Below are positions 49,277 through 61,600 of a stretch of 64,000 nt of DNA, in pieces. A program made the position numbers and the translations under genes. The notes under the pieces were generated by a model. The model was not told the origin of the DNA, made no database searches, and saw only the letters and a program-made list of their open reading frames with translations. Origin of the DNA: Mycteria americana (Eukaryota; Chordata; Aves; Ciconiiformes; Ciconiidae); the NCBI RefSeq assembly GCF_035582795.1, contig NC_134365.1, forward strand, positions 220,117,887 to 220,181,886, written 5' to 3'. Position 1 is the first letter of the stretch, and each line of letters opens with the position of its first letter.

Positions 49277-49865
49277 TCTTTCGCCCCAGCGGGGTACGGC
49301 ATCGTGTTGCTACCAAGGGTGCCCGGCACCGTGCTGGCAGTATGAGCTTTCTGATAAACTGTGTTTCAGGTGGGGAGAAAAGAGCCCAGAGCAATTAAAG
49401 ACATGCAGAGCACCAAGCAAACAATGATCATTTGTTGATCTAGACAGATTATATTTTAAAGAACATATGCGTTCAGCGGAAATTATGGCTCATCATCATC
49501 CCATTTCTGAATGAAAATAATGCAAAGGAAACTTCCTATAATTCATGTTTGCCTGGAAATATCTTGAAAAAGTAGCCTCCAAACCAGACTGGAAGTGTGA
49601 GTTTTCTGTTGGGGAGTTTCAACAGTGCTGGGTTGGTCAGATGGGTTTTTTTTTTCCTTCTTCTTTATATCTTGTATGTGTCCTACAGGGAGAAAAAATG
49701 AAACTCTGGCCCTAAACCCATGCAAATGCTGGGAAAATCAAGTCCTTCTCCCTACAGTGTATGGCCCATATGTTAACTGTGACTAAGGTGAGGTTGTGAA
49801 ATAGTTCCAGAGATAAGGGAAAACTTGGAGCTTGATCTCCATGGTTTCACCTTGCTTGAGGATCT

Positions 49866-50020
49866 CTATATAAATTCCAGGTGTTTGTCTTCCGGAATGT
49901 TATATTTAGCTTTGTGCTCCTCAAAGAGCTTGCATAATTCATTCAGGTATTTCTGATGGACTCGATCAACCTCTTCCTCGGAGGGTCTGTGCTTCCTCAG
50001 CACTGGAATTGGCTTCCCAA
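49866..50020 (-). CDS. MOGAT2: MOGAT2 exon 6 and stop
   Basis: This 155-nt exon encodes [19 protein letters not shown] to [11 protein letters not shown] and the stop TAG at 49868-49866. The acceptor is TGTTTTCCAG. Its length equals DGAT2's last coding exon. Confidence 0.95.
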
Positions 50021-53000
50021 CTGGAAAACAAGCAGAGGCATTAGGAGGAGCCAGTGTCAGGTCCCTCTGGACACTGCGCGCTTCTTAGCACAGAGCTGGG
50101 GGCCACCTCTCCAAGGATGCGGTGGACAGATTGATATGACCAGTCGTGTCCTGGGGTTTGGGAAGCAGCACAGCCAAGGAGGTAGGGAGATCGAGGTTCT
50201 GATCCTGGTCTGCTAGGTCACATCGCTCCTTGCCTCAGTTTCCCCACCTGTAAAGTTGGTTAATGCCAAAGATCCTTGTGTAGCTCTCTGAACTAAAAAG
50301 TACTGCATCCCAATGCAGTCCCTACAGCTGCTCCTAACATCTCAGGTGTGCTGCAGATAAAGACAACATCATCCTAATATTTGGGCTGGGCTTTCCAAGC
50401 TGTTCCCACATGGCCCTGGGAATCTGCGTTGCAAATGGGGAAACTGCGGCATGGGGGAGCCCAAGGCTATGTAAATACACTAGTGACTGGAGTGCTTCCA
50501 CTTTGCTCAGATCAAAGGCTCAGTGAAATATCTGATTTTTATTAGGATCTAAGTACCCAATTATCTTTAGAAAATCATGCTTTTTTAAAAAAAATCTAAG
50601 TAAAAATCTAAATAATTTGATTCCCAGCACTAGAATAAGCCCGTTCCCATCTCCCAGAGCCACCAGCAGCAGGACCGGGTGCCTGCAGGGGACAGGGAAG
50701 TCCATGAGGTACCTCTGTTGCTCTGGTCTCTTACTGAAATTGTGTTTGTCAAGTGATGGAGGGTTTCATCATCGTGTAACGCTGCTCCTCATCGGACTAA
50801 TGAAGAGCCCTTGTGATACTGCACAGCTCATAAAACCATTGAGACAATCCAAACAGGTTGTAAAACTATTAGAAGTAATTGCTGGCTGTCAAACCTAATC
50901 AGTGGGGTGAGCTCTGACCTTTCCAAACAGCCTCTTTAATTAGACTGATTCACAGAGCATCAGTCATGCCGGTGGGCCAAGCATGGAGTTGTTGAAATCA
51001 GAAGAAAATTCTTCAAAACCAAAAGACTTCCTTGAAATCTGGTCTCCTGGGGGCATCGTCTCAGGTTGAAACAGTGTGACTTGTTCATGTGCAAATAGGT
51101 TGTTTTTTTGTGGCTGTCTGCACAGGACACTGAGCAAAACTGCAAACCGTGTAGGCGTTGTCCTACTCGTGTTTGTTAAATTGGCTTTAACCCAACACTG
51201 TTGCAGTGGTTCACACCACCGGGTTGCACTGGGGTTGGGGTTGGCTGCATCCCACAAGGGTGATGGGGTGTCCATGTTTGCTCTGGGGCTTTCTCAGCAC
51301 AGCCCAGATGGCCTGACCTCTGCCACAAGACCAAGCCAGGGTCCCAAACCAGCGTGACACGTGAGCAGTTGGGGATGCTCCTTTGCCAGCACGTTTCTAG
51401 CCCACCACAGCTCGTGCTCTCTGGCATGATGCTCCAGCCCGGCAGGAGGACGACACAACCCCGGGACTGTCCCTGGTCCCCGCTTTGGCCAGGCTGAATG
51501 TGGCCGGCATCGTGCCGGTGTCCCAGGAAGGACTTACCCACGGTGCAGATGGGCCGCCGGTAGGGTACCAGCCCAAAGCTGTACTGGAATATGCCTCGCG
51601 CGTGGAAGAGGGGAAGGGAGATGCCCATGATCTGCTGGAGCCGGTGCTGGAGCTGCCGCAGCCAGGAGCCCTTGGGGTTTCTCACCTGCTCGAAGAGGTC
51701 ATTCTCCCCAAAGGAAAAGATGGGAACCAGCGGGGTGCTGCGGGGAGTCGAACCCCATGATTAGGGGCATGATTAGCAAAGCCCACCCCAGCACGCCTTC
51801 CCCCCCTCTCCAAAATCAGTGGGAACACCCCATTAACCAGCCACAGACCGGAGCATCCCTCCCCAAGCACCCCTTGACCCCATCCCCTGCATCACCCGTG
51901 CTCGATGGCCAGGCGGACAAATCCCTTCCTATTCTTCAGCAGCAAGGTGTAGGATCCCGGCCGGGCATCCAGCGCTTCCTGCGCCCCGCCGACGATGATG
52001 GCCAGCATGTTCCCGCCCTCCGGCTTCTGCAGCACGTAGGATGCGCTCTCCTTGTCGGAGGAGACGAGGCCTGGGGGGCAGAGAAGAAGAAAAAAAGAGC
52101 ACCTGTAAAACCCACACGACTGTGGTTTGCTCTGTACCTTTTTTCCCTGTTATCCAGCTCTGGAGGGGTGCTAGACACTTTATTTTCAGAGTTTTCCTAC
52201 ACTTTGGCAATCTCAGCCCAGCTCCCCTGAAAGGTGCTGGATTCATGCATGGTTTTGCTGTGTGAATATATATCCCTTTGCTGGAAAAAATCAGGAAAAA
52301 AGTAAACTGAGAACTAGCTGCACTTAAGCCTCAGGGAAAATGTCTTTCAGTTTGTTGTCAAATGAAACCATGTCCAACCCTGAATCATTCCAGAGGCAGT
52401 GAGACATTTGCTTTAGGTCAAAACACACACGAATTTCAGTGGATGCTGCTAATTTAAAGTGGAATTTAATGCAGAATTTGATCCCTTGTTGTTATTTACT
52501 TACAAATTTGAGAGACCTTTAATTCAGAAATGACAAAGCAACGTTGTTTCGATTTTTTTTAAAAAATCCTTGTTTCGGGGGCTGAAATAATTTGCAAATT
52601 AAAACCTCTTTGTCAAATGGATTCAATCGACCTGAAAATGAGCTATGCACCGAACTCCCACATTACAGCGATTAAACCTTCTTTCGCCTGGGTCATAACT
52701 CTCTTGTATCTCGCTGTTATGATTCCTCGCTCTCCGTGTAAATATTTTTTCAGCAGCAGGAGCCAGGGTTTACATGGAAAACAAGGTGATGAATGCCCTG
52801 GGGTATCTCAGACAGAGCTGGATGCCTGTGTTTTGTCTATCAAATCCTGCCTACGACATGAGCCCCTTTGGCTGGAGAAGCGGCCATTCTCCAAGCCCAC
52901 CAGTGAGAGATGGACATCATCTCCTGCCGGTCTCCAAAAATCTCTCCAGACTCCCTTTCCCCTCTCTCCATTTAATTTTTACCTATTCCTTTTCATTTCT

Positions 53001-53734
53001 TCTTCCACTCCTGCCACCTGGTTTTGCAACAGCGCGAGCTGCTATTTGTATCCTCTCTCCCTGGCTGCTGCTTCCCTGCAAGCAGCAGCAGCTTCGGAAA
53101 AATAGGTTTTCTCCTCCTTTCAGTGGCAATCACAGTTTCAAGCCTGAATGTTATTTGCATGGAAAGAAATAAATACAGGACCGCCCTGTCCTGCTGGTCT
53201 CTACAGACTCAGCATTTCTGCTCACAACCTGCTCTGCACGGTGCCGTTACACAGTGCCCGGCACAGCGATGCCGTGAGCTCAGCGGTGGTCTGTGAAGTC
53301 GAACAACATAGGTAAGAGCTCGGAGGGCAATTTTGAACTTCATAGAGTTTTTGGGTACCACCTCCCGCAGTTGTGTCCACGCATGGGATCAGATCGGCCA
53401 CAGATGGGGACAAACAGACCCTTGACTCCTCTTCCCAAGCCTCCCTGGTGTTTTCACTCTCTGCTCCCCCAAAAAGCATCCGACTCACCCATCCATCCCA
53501 CTGCTTGCCCATGCTGCCTCCCTGCTTACCTCCGCTCATCAGGTAGTCCCTGAAGAAGGGGATGCGAAACCACAGGGAGAGCATCATCAGGTGTGGGGTG
53601 ATGCCTGGGAAAAGCGTGGAAAAGCCCGATGCCTCCGTGCAGAAATTGAGAAAAGCTCCTGCTGCCAGGACCCCGTGGGGGTGAAATCCCATCAGGTAGT
53701 TCTGCCTAGGGTCCAGCTCCGCCGTCTTCACCAG
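49866..53734 (-). CDS. MOGAT2: MOGAT2, monoacylglycerol O-acyltransferase 2 (last four exons; 5' part missing)
   Basis: MOGAT2 acylates 2-monoacylglycerol to diacylglycerol at the ER, the main route of fat re-synthesis in gut cells. The exons seen are 53734-53530, 52070-51896, 51737-51538 and 50020-49866, joined in phase to 244 codons plus TAG. This equals human MOGAT2 residues 91-334. The product starts [17 protein letters not shown], has the catalytic [19 protein letters not shown], the family signature ending [21 protein letters not shown], and ends DKHLEFI. The MGAT-type residues ([19 protein letters not shown]) separate it from DGAT2. The first 90 or so residues (membrane hairpin, YFP motif) were searched for on the minus strand up to 64000 and not found. 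MOGAT1 or MOGAT3 is less likely given the position beside DGAT2. Confidence 0.93.
50190..50272 (+). mobile_element. MIR-type SINE fragment (3' part) in MOGAT2 intron 5
   Basis: The segment GGTTCTGATCCTGGTCTGC followed by TGCCTCAGTTTCCCCACCTG and TAAAG matches the conserved MIR tail. Confidence 0.6.
50421..50490 (-). mobile_element. Probable MIR-type SINE fragment in MOGAT2 intron 5
   Basis: On the minus strand, CGCAGTTTCCCCATTTGCAA is preceded by ACATAGCCTTGGGC, like the MIR tail. It lies 150 bp from another MIR fragment on the other strand. Confidence 0.45.
51538..51737 (-). CDS. MOGAT2: MOGAT2 exon 5
   Basis: This 200-nt exon encodes [18 protein letters not shown], then [20 protein letters not shown] and [12 protein letters not shown]. 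It is almost the same as human MOGAT2, with HARG in place of HGRG. The acceptor is CCCCGCAG and the donor GTGG|GTAAGT. Confidence 0.95.
51896..52070 (-). CDS. MOGAT2: MOGAT2 exon 4
   Basis: This 175-nt exon encodes [20 protein letters not shown], then [17 protein letters not shown] and [14 protein letters not shown]. The acceptor is TGCCCCCCAG. The donor GG|GTGATG lacks the usual G at +5. The downstream exon still joins in phase. Confidence 0.94.
52071..53529 (-). other. MOGAT2 intron between exons 3 and 4
   Basis: This is 1.46 kb of plain sequence with AT-rich and C-rich parts. No repeat or extra exon was recognised. The next intron (51738-51895) is only 158 bp. Intron 5 (50021-51537) holds the two MIR-type pieces. 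Confidence 0.75.
53530..53734 (-). CDS. MOGAT2: MOGAT2 exon 3 by human numbering (HPHG exon)
   Basis: This 205-nt exon runs from [20 protein letters not shown] to [10 protein letters not shown]. It carries HPHG and the conserved [16 protein letters not shown] segment. The acceptor is TGTGCCCAG and the donor GGAG|GTAAGC. It matches DGAT2 exon 5 in length and phase. Confidence 0.95.
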
Positions 53735-55682
53735 CTGGGCACAGGATGGAGCAAAAAATGGGGCCATAAGTTAGTGCTGTCACCTTGAGGGGATGGAGCA
53801 TTGGCTATGGAGAGCAGGTAGGGGATTTCTGGAGGGTGGTCCCTAGCACCCACTGTGCCTTCTGTTGGAAAAGCTCAACTGGAAGAACTCAATCATTTTT
53901 CACTGAGAGGTATTTCATTGCCTGTAATTCCATCTCCTCCCACCCATTGGCCCAAAATGACATTTCCAATGGCACAGTTCCTCATGTTGCCTTGAGCTGG
54001 CCTAGATGCTGTTGGGAACCTACTTTGTTTAAAATGACCTCCAATACATTTTCTAATATGGGAAAAAAAGCTAAAAAGTGAGACAAGGGTAATTATTTCC
54101 ACCCCTTCCCCCTCCACCCCACAACCAGAAGAGCAAAGGGAGTGCAGAATCACTCTGGTAGTTATCCGTGTAAAGCTGCTACCTGGCATAGGGACACATC
54201 CCTGCTCAACAACATGGTGTGGACCCAAGGTTTGTCCTGTCCTGAAGTACGTGTCAGGTGATTCAAGGATGCTTTTGTACATGGTAAGGTGAGATCCAGC
54301 TCCCAGACATCTAACAGAGAACAAGCTGATGGTTTTCTTTTCATCGGGGAAAGCCTGCAAGAACCCAGCTGCCTGTGCCGGTGTTAGGTGCCCAGGTAAT
54401 CCATGAGTCCATCAAAGAGCAACGGATGTCTGCCCAAGGTTGCTGCAGTTTTACCGGGAGAAGGGAATGGGGAATGCCCGTGTCCAGGTTCTAGAGACGG
54501 ACAGCATGGATTGCAAATGCGGTGCAGCGCACGGCCAGCCCTTGAGGGCTGGCTAAGCAGCTCGCTGAAATACTCGGCCAATGTGAAAGTGCGTTTGGAG
54601 CCTGGGAGATACTACATGGGAGAATGGGTGCCACGGCAGAAGAGGGGATGATTAAAGGGAGATAAGGGACAACCAGGATTTGGACTCTGTGGGTTACACT
54701 TGCTATGGACTGCCCAGAGGAGAGGAGCTGGTGTGACAAACCCACCCTCCAGCTGTGCCACCGAGAAGACCCTGCCATGCCAACAGCAGCCAGCATGTGC
54801 GTAACCCAGGCAGAAGCAGTCAAAACTGAACGCTGATGCCTCTGCACCCTTTCTGTAGGTGCCAAGGATGTTCCCAGCACCAGGGAAGGATGAACCTTTC
54901 CAAGGTTAGCCATCACAGAGCCACCATGAATTTCCAAAGAGCTCAAAAGCACTTGTGCTCAGGAAGAACCAAAGCCCTGCGCGTTTTAGCACGTCACCCC
55001 TCCGAGCACCCCGGTCCCATCCCCACTCAGGGAGCACCTAATGGTGCATGTGTTTTCCTAGAAGCAGCCAGAACCACCGGTTAATCATGAGGTTGTACTT
55101 TACTTTCTCACATCGTGGCTAATTTCCCATCTGTCCTAAGGCACTGTTGACCGTACACATGTGCCCATTCAAGCGCCTGCTCCTAATGAGGGGAACAGAC
55201 AAACAAGAGTCCCACCGCTGCCCGGGTGCAGAGGTGCCTAGGCCGGAAGAGGGGCAGATGGCTGAATTACTAAGTGCCCCTGCCACCATTTGCTCATTTT
55301 TGAGTAATCTCAGCTTGCATCAATGTTTCCTGCATTCATCTTTGGCTTCCAAACAGCCTTTCATCTCTGCGTGATTTATAAGCAGGGAGGCGAGATGCTC
55401 GGGTGTGTTGGAAACCACTAAATCTCCGGCTGTGTGTCCGTGGGGTGGCAAGAAGGGGGGATGACAGCAGGCTCAACCCCTGGTGGCACCCCAAGCTAAC
55501 ACCACCCTCCTTGCTAATGAAGAGTCGAATTCAGGGTATCCACTGAGCAAACTGCTTCAGCGGGAGAGTTCACCTGTGCTAAGACAGCTCACAACCTTAA
55601 AAAACCTCTTTAGGAGACATCCAGCCTTGGTGCTCACCCCAATGAAAGGGGAGGGAGGACAGGAGAGGAAAGAATGAAGAAT

Positions 55683-55966
55683 AGGGCCTGTAGCGATAGG
55701 ACAAGGGGTGATGGTTTTAAACTAAAAGAGGGGAGATTCCAACTAGATCTAAGGAAGAAATTTTTTACATTGAGGGTGGTGAGACACTGGCCCAGGTTGC
55801 CCAGAGAGGTGGTAGATGCCCCATCCCTGGAAACATTCAAGGTGAGGTTGGACGGGGCTCAGAGCAACCTGATCTGGTTGAAGATGTCCCTGCCCATGGC
55901 AGGGGGGTTGGACTAGATGACCTTTAAAGGTCCCTTCCAACCCAAATCATTCTGTGATTCTATGAA
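55683..55966 (+). mobile_element. CR1 LINE 3' fragment, another subfamily
   Basis: The text from AGGGCCTG through the tail ATTCTGTGATTCTATGA matches the CR1 3' end. It differs clearly from the 23449 and 29048 copies, with a longer segment containing CATGGCAGGGGGGTTGG. Its frame is broken. Confidence 0.9.
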
Positions 55967-56196
55967 TCTCTAATAAGAAGTGAGGGAAGAGAAGAGGGAG
56001 GTTATGTCCCCTTACAAAGGACTCGACACCCACCAACCAGCAATCTTTCCAGCTCTATTTCTGGCTGATCATATTTTTCTCTTGATACTTTCCATTGAGG
56101 TCACCTTGTGATTTATTTTATTTCTTATAGTGCACACCTATTTTCAGATACTGCATTTTTCATCTTGCTCTGCATTATCATATTCTTTTCCAGGGG

Positions 56197-56223
56197 TTTT
56201 TTGTTTTGTTTTGTTTTGTTTTT
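56197..56223 (+). repeat. (TTTTG)n microsatellite
   Basis: About five units of TTTTG with a T-rich flank, just upstream of the 780-bp CR1 copy. Confidence 0.85.
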
Positions 56224-56460
56224 AAGACTAATTCTGGCCACAGACAAAGCCAAGTGCAACCCCTGGTGTTTTATGGTGCCCCTGGATAGCACATCTGTCA
56301 CTGATAAGTGATTCCTCACCTCCCTAGTGGCCTCAAAGCCTCTAAAGTCTCGAGTCCTACCAACCATTGTTGGTTCTGGATTGGTCCTTTTAAACCACAC
56401 ACACATTTTGGAGCTTGATCATGATCTATATATCCAGCTCTATGTATCCTATGTACCTAG

Positions 56461-57240
56461 CTGACAGGAACATCATGAAGTTCAACACGGAGAAGTACAA
56501 AGTCCTGCACCTGGGGAGGATCAGCCCCATGCAACAATACATGCTGGGGGCCACCCAGCTTGGCAGAAAAGGGCCTGGGGTCCTGGTGGGCACCAAGTCG
56601 AATATCAGCCAGCAATGGGACCTCACAGCAAAGAAGGCAAATGGTATCCTGGGCTGCATTAGATATATTGCCAGCGGGTGGAGGGAGGTCATCATTCCCC
56701 TCTACTCAGCACTGGTGAGGCCACACCAGTAGTTCTGTGTCCAGTTTTGGGCTCCTCGGTACAAAAGAGACATGGACATACTGGAGAGAGTCCAGCAAAG
56801 GGCCACAAAGATGATGAAGGGACTGGAGCACCTCTGCTATGAGGAGAGGCTGAGAGAGCTGGGACAGTTCAGCCAGGAGAAGAGAAGGCTCGGGGGGGAT
56901 TTCATCAATGTATAGAAGTACCCAAAGGGAGCGTGCAAAGAGGATGGAGCCAGGCTCTTTTCCATGGTGCCCAGTGTCAGGACCAGAGGCAATGGGCAAA
57001 AACTGAGACACAGGAGGTGCCATCTGACCATCAGGAAAGACCTTTTCACTGTGAGGGTGACCAAGAACTGGCACAGGTTGTCCAGAGAGGTTGTGGAGTA
57101 ACCATCCTTGGAGATATTCAAAAACCATCTAGGTACAGCCCTGGGCAACCAGCTCTGGGTGGCCCTGCTTGAGCACAGGGACTTGGACCAGATGACCTCC
57201 AGAGGTCCCTTCCCACCTCAACCAGTCTGTGATTCTGTGA
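56461..57240 (+). mobile_element. CR1 LINE fragment, 780 bp, with the ORF2 C-terminus
   Basis: This is the longest CR1 copy in the window. Translated pieces ([41 protein letters not shown]) are from the reverse-transcriptase ORF. In-frame stops, such as the one after PHQ, show it is dead. It ends ATTCTGTGA. Confidence 0.93.
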
Positions 57241-58660
57241 TTTTTTAATCCCTGCTCTAAGCCATGGGCAGCTAGAGGGTAGGTGTCTGGTCACTCAAGA
57301 GTTGGTGGATCTGGTTAATGTTTCTGCAAGAGCTGTCCCCTGCAGTAGCACTGACCACATCTTAGTGACTTAGTTGAATTATTTGCCTCTTTGAGCTCTG
57401 TAAACTGGGGTCCTTCCAGGGCATAAGCAAAGGAGGGGAGAGAAGGTCCCCGTTTTGTCACCGTGTCTGCTCACATTTGGATGATTTGGCCAGAACTTAC
57501 AGAGAAACCAAAGAGCTTGTACAAGATGGAGAAGGAAATCTGTAGCAGAGGAGATTTGGATAAAGTCTCTTACGCCATAGGTCAGGCCCCTGGATTCTAA
57601 ACCACCCTTCTCCTTCTGGAAACTCTTTAAGACAGAAACTCGATCCTCCCATCTGGATTGTTTCCACTGTTTATTCGCTTCTTCCCTCTCCTCCTGCCAG
57701 AGGTCAATCTCTGTTCCCAGACTGCCAGGAAAGTTAATACCTGACACAACACAGCCCGGCCCTCTCCTGCACTCCAGCCCCAAAGTGCTTAGTGGGGCTG
57801 GGGTTGGGGGACACAGGGGTGGGACTCTCCTCCCTCCTGGCTTGGCCGGGTTGTCATTTCCACACCCACCGGATGGCATCTGCTGCTCTGGTCTTTCTGG
57901 GTCAGTTGAACCTTTAATAATTGTCAAAGGACTTAAGGGTCCAGCCAAGCTGGTCTGTGTGTAAACATCTAAGTGAGACAAGTGCTTGACTCGAAGTTTT
58001 CTTGGTAAGACCAGTTTCTCATCTCGGAGGCGTCTGAGGGATGCCAAATTACTGCGTATGACCTGGGGTCCGAAGGCAAGCAGCTGTTATCAGCTCAGGG
58101 TTGTGCTCTCCAAACTGAGCCATGGGTTTGCAAGATTCCCCTCAGCATGGTCGAGATGCCGGCTTGTTTCTTGGCTGCTGACAGTGGTAATGACCCCTTG
58201 TCAAAGGTGTTATGAGTCCTTCCAGATCACAGATCTGGGGTGACCTTGGCCTTCCCAACAAATGAACTTAAATTTGTGTTTTGAAGGATGAGACTTACTT
58301 TATGCTTCTCCTTCATGGAGAAATACCAATAGCTACAGTTGTTCAGTGCTCACAGTGATTACTCAGTAGCAGAACCCCCCCCTTTATTCTGTCTACTCAA
58401 ATGTGGGTCCAAGACATGGGTGAAACCCTGCCCCAGTTCCCCCAGCTCCCACAGAGACGTGGTGAGACCTGCTCCATGCACTGTCAGCCGTGTTAGGGAA
58501 ATGCATACGCAGACTTTTAGGAGCTCTGATAAAAGCCCACGTACCAGCCAGGATCTCAAGCAAATTAATCCAAATTAATTTAAAACTGGATTAGTTAAAC
58601 CGCATTAACATCCCAAGTAGATGCTCTTAGCTGGAATTAAAGTGGCCTTCATTTGGTATT

Positions 58661-58690
58661 TGTTTTGTTTTGTTTTGTTTTGTTTTGTTT
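58661..58690 (+). repeat. (TGTTT)6 microsatellite
   Basis: Six perfect pentanucleotide units run into a T-rich flank. Confidence 0.9.
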
Positions 58691-61600
58691 TTAATTCATT
58701 TTGGAGTGGAATTAAGCTAATTGGAATTAGGGCTTCTGAGTGACTGTATCAGCACAGGAGTTCAGCGCTGGTTTAACAAGGCTGCTTTAATTCACCCCCC
58801 GAGATGTGGCTGGGGTTTTCTGTTTGTCCTCTGTGGACTGGACTGTCCTGCCCCAAACCATGGGAAGAGGGAGGACGGGCAATTCCCCATGTAAGGCTGG
58901 TGTACTAATGCTTGAGGAAAGTAAAATTCTCCCTCAGTCCAAAGGCTTGGAGGGCTGGGTGCTCCAGCACACCCTGGAGATGAAGCAATACCCAGGCCCC
59001 CAGCCAGCATTGTTTGCACGGCTGAAGGGATTACGAAGTTATTAAGTGAGGAATTAGATCAAGTCAAGTTGAGATGAGTATGGGCACCGCACGGTGCTTT
59101 CCATGCCAGGGGACATATAGTCAGGGAGAGCACTGACCCACCATAACATCGCATCCTTAAGGATGGAAGAACGTGGGATAGGAGACAGTACCATGGCATT
59201 ACCCCCACAGCCGTTCGCAGAGCAGAGAAGAATGTGGTCAGGAAAGCTGGTCAGCAAGCTTGTGCCTTCTTCATTTGAAGTCTCCCAAATTGAATTGCTA
59301 TTGTATTTCTATCCTTCTCTGGCCCCAAACTCTCTTTCCAAGGATGTTATGTTCATTAATCTGTTCTTAAGTAGGATAGACCTCCTTTCAACTTTGTCCA
59401 AAGCAAATCCTCAGGTCCCTTGCTGTCTATCCGTGCACCTCCAAAGAGCATCTCTTGCAGGATGAAACATGCAGGCAGTTTCTTTGTGGGATGAAACCCA
59501 GCAGAGAAATGCAGAAACTCAACCAGATCCAAAGAAGGAGAAATCGTGCCAAGGTGAAGAGAAGCGGGTAGCCCACCCAAGGGTGTCTGGATGGAAGACC
59601 AAAGGAAGGGCAAATATTTGAGTACTGCCAGCAACTGCCAAGGAAGATGGGTTTCAGGTCTCAGGAATGGCATGAGTCTGAGAGGGACAGCTGGAGAAAG
59701 AGGACTTTGGGCACTGGGGTTTTCTCCAGGTGCCACAATACCAGGTCAGAGCTGTGTTTGCAGCAAGAATCAGGGAGTCTGACCAGCCAGGTGGATTTAA
59801 ATTGAGTTAGGATAGGACTTCATCACCTTCACTCCCAAAGCTGGGTAAGGATGGCAGCTCCAAAATGCCCAAGTCCTCCCTTGCTCTTGTGTGATGCTGC
59901 TTTTGTGGGGTCTTGTAGGGCCTCCTTTATCCAGTGGCTTAGCATGTTTCTTGGCAGTGCGGATGGTGGAACACAGTCATCTGGTGGACCTGACCTTGGT
60001 GATGGCCTCTCTCTTACTTAAGGTCACCCGAGGGCAGAGAAGAGAGGGCCAAGACATAGGACAGAGAAGTTCCTCAGGAAAGGAGAGAGAGGTGGCTTTG
60101 GGCCATTTGGCCACGTCTTGCTTTTGCCCTAACAATCCCTCCTCTCTCCTCCAGCCAACAGAAGGAAGCAAAGTGAACAGCCAAGACTGCTGGAAATCAG
60201 AAATTATATCTAATATCATGGGCCATGACACAAAATCCCCACTTACAAGTAATACCACTCTTCTATGAAAAGAAAGAAAACATTCCTGGCAGGGCTTGGT
60301 TCACGTGAACTTGGGCTGTCCCCTCTCTGCCATGCCTTGTACTTCCCCAGAACCGCAACACACTCAAATAACCCCCGTCATGGTTTATGCAATTATGAGG
60401 ATGAATGAGCTATGGGATGGAGCCATCCCAAATCACAGGTCCTAGGGGGGTCAACTAATTCTCCAATAACTCATTTTAGTTATGCTAACAAAAAAACAAT
60501 AATGCCAGCAAGTCCCCAAGCACGACAGAGGCTGGGACTCTGCCAGTTGCTATAGATAGTAAGGTCCAACTGTCACTTAGATAATCCCAAGGCTGGTAAG
60601 AAACATCCTGTGGCTCTTTACAAGGGGAAAACAGTGCAGTGAAGACCACAAGGACCTTCTCCACACAGCAGGCACTTTTCAGGCTGCCCTGAGTAAAGCT
60701 GGTAAAATGGTGCCTGCTGGGGTTGCTCTGAATGATGACAGCACCTCAAGACAAAATTTGTCCCTCTAAGACCTTAATTTTAGTTTCCTGATGCTAGATT
60801 TAACTCATAACCCAGGTTGTGTGATCTAAAGGTGAAACGTCTTGTCTAAGCCAAGCATCCAGCCTCAACTTATACCTAGCAAGAGAGACGGTGACTTCTA
60901 TTTGAGGACTACACTAGAGATGGCTCTTGTCAAGCTTGTGCTTTCCCCATTTCACCCCGGTCCTCACATTCTGCACCTCCATGGTGCTCCTCAGCTGAGG
61001 TTACCAAAGCACCTTGGCTGTATGACGGAGGTTGGTGACAGCAGCCTTAGGCTGGCAGGAGGGGATGGGGCAGGGCAGAAGAAGCAGTGGAGATGTGCAT
61101 TTGCTTGGCCATGTGATGGAGAAATTTGTTTTTACTGTAATGCTGGGTGTATCCTTCATAATAAAGATGCCACGCTGATAAATGATGGGGAAGGGCCTGC
61201 GCAAATGGAGATAAAGGTTTGGGCAGAGACCTGGCAGCAGCAGACGCATTATTGACTGCTTATTGAACACAGCATAGGTAGACCAGTCCAAGGTATCCAA
61301 AATCTCTCTGAAGGCAACATCAGCCCACAATAGGCACCACTGGATATCTGTTCAACTGTAGCTTGCCCCAAACAGATTCATTTTGCACCTTTTGGTATAT
61401 TTTCCCCACTTTTAAGACCCAGCTGAGCTCAGCCATGTATTGCAGGCCTGTCATGAGGGCGTATAAAAAAGACAGACTAGAACAGGGTTAAAATACAGGG
61501 AGGATGAAGCAGAAATAACTTCCCTGGGCAATGCACTGGACCCGCCCTTGGATTCTCAGTGCTTTTTTTCTCATCGCCCCCTTTTAAAACCACCCAAACT

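Noticed and set aside
54384-54581. Minus-strand stretch with AEYFSELL, considered as the MOGAT2 YFP exon
   Set aside because: The flanking residues do not match the MOGAT2 sequence before LVKTAELD, there is no YFP, and no suitable in-phase donor follows.
55020-55092. Minus-strand NRWFWLLLGK, considered as the TRFWLL part of MOGAT2
   Set aside because: The frame stops a few codons later and lacks the WW-DRD segment that should follow.
59356-59736. 126-codon minus-strand ORF with a hydrophobic WQLLAVLKYLPFLW segment, considered as MOGAT2 exon 1
   Set aside because: The likeness to the MOGAT2 start is only in composition; there are no matching neighbours and no donor in phase.
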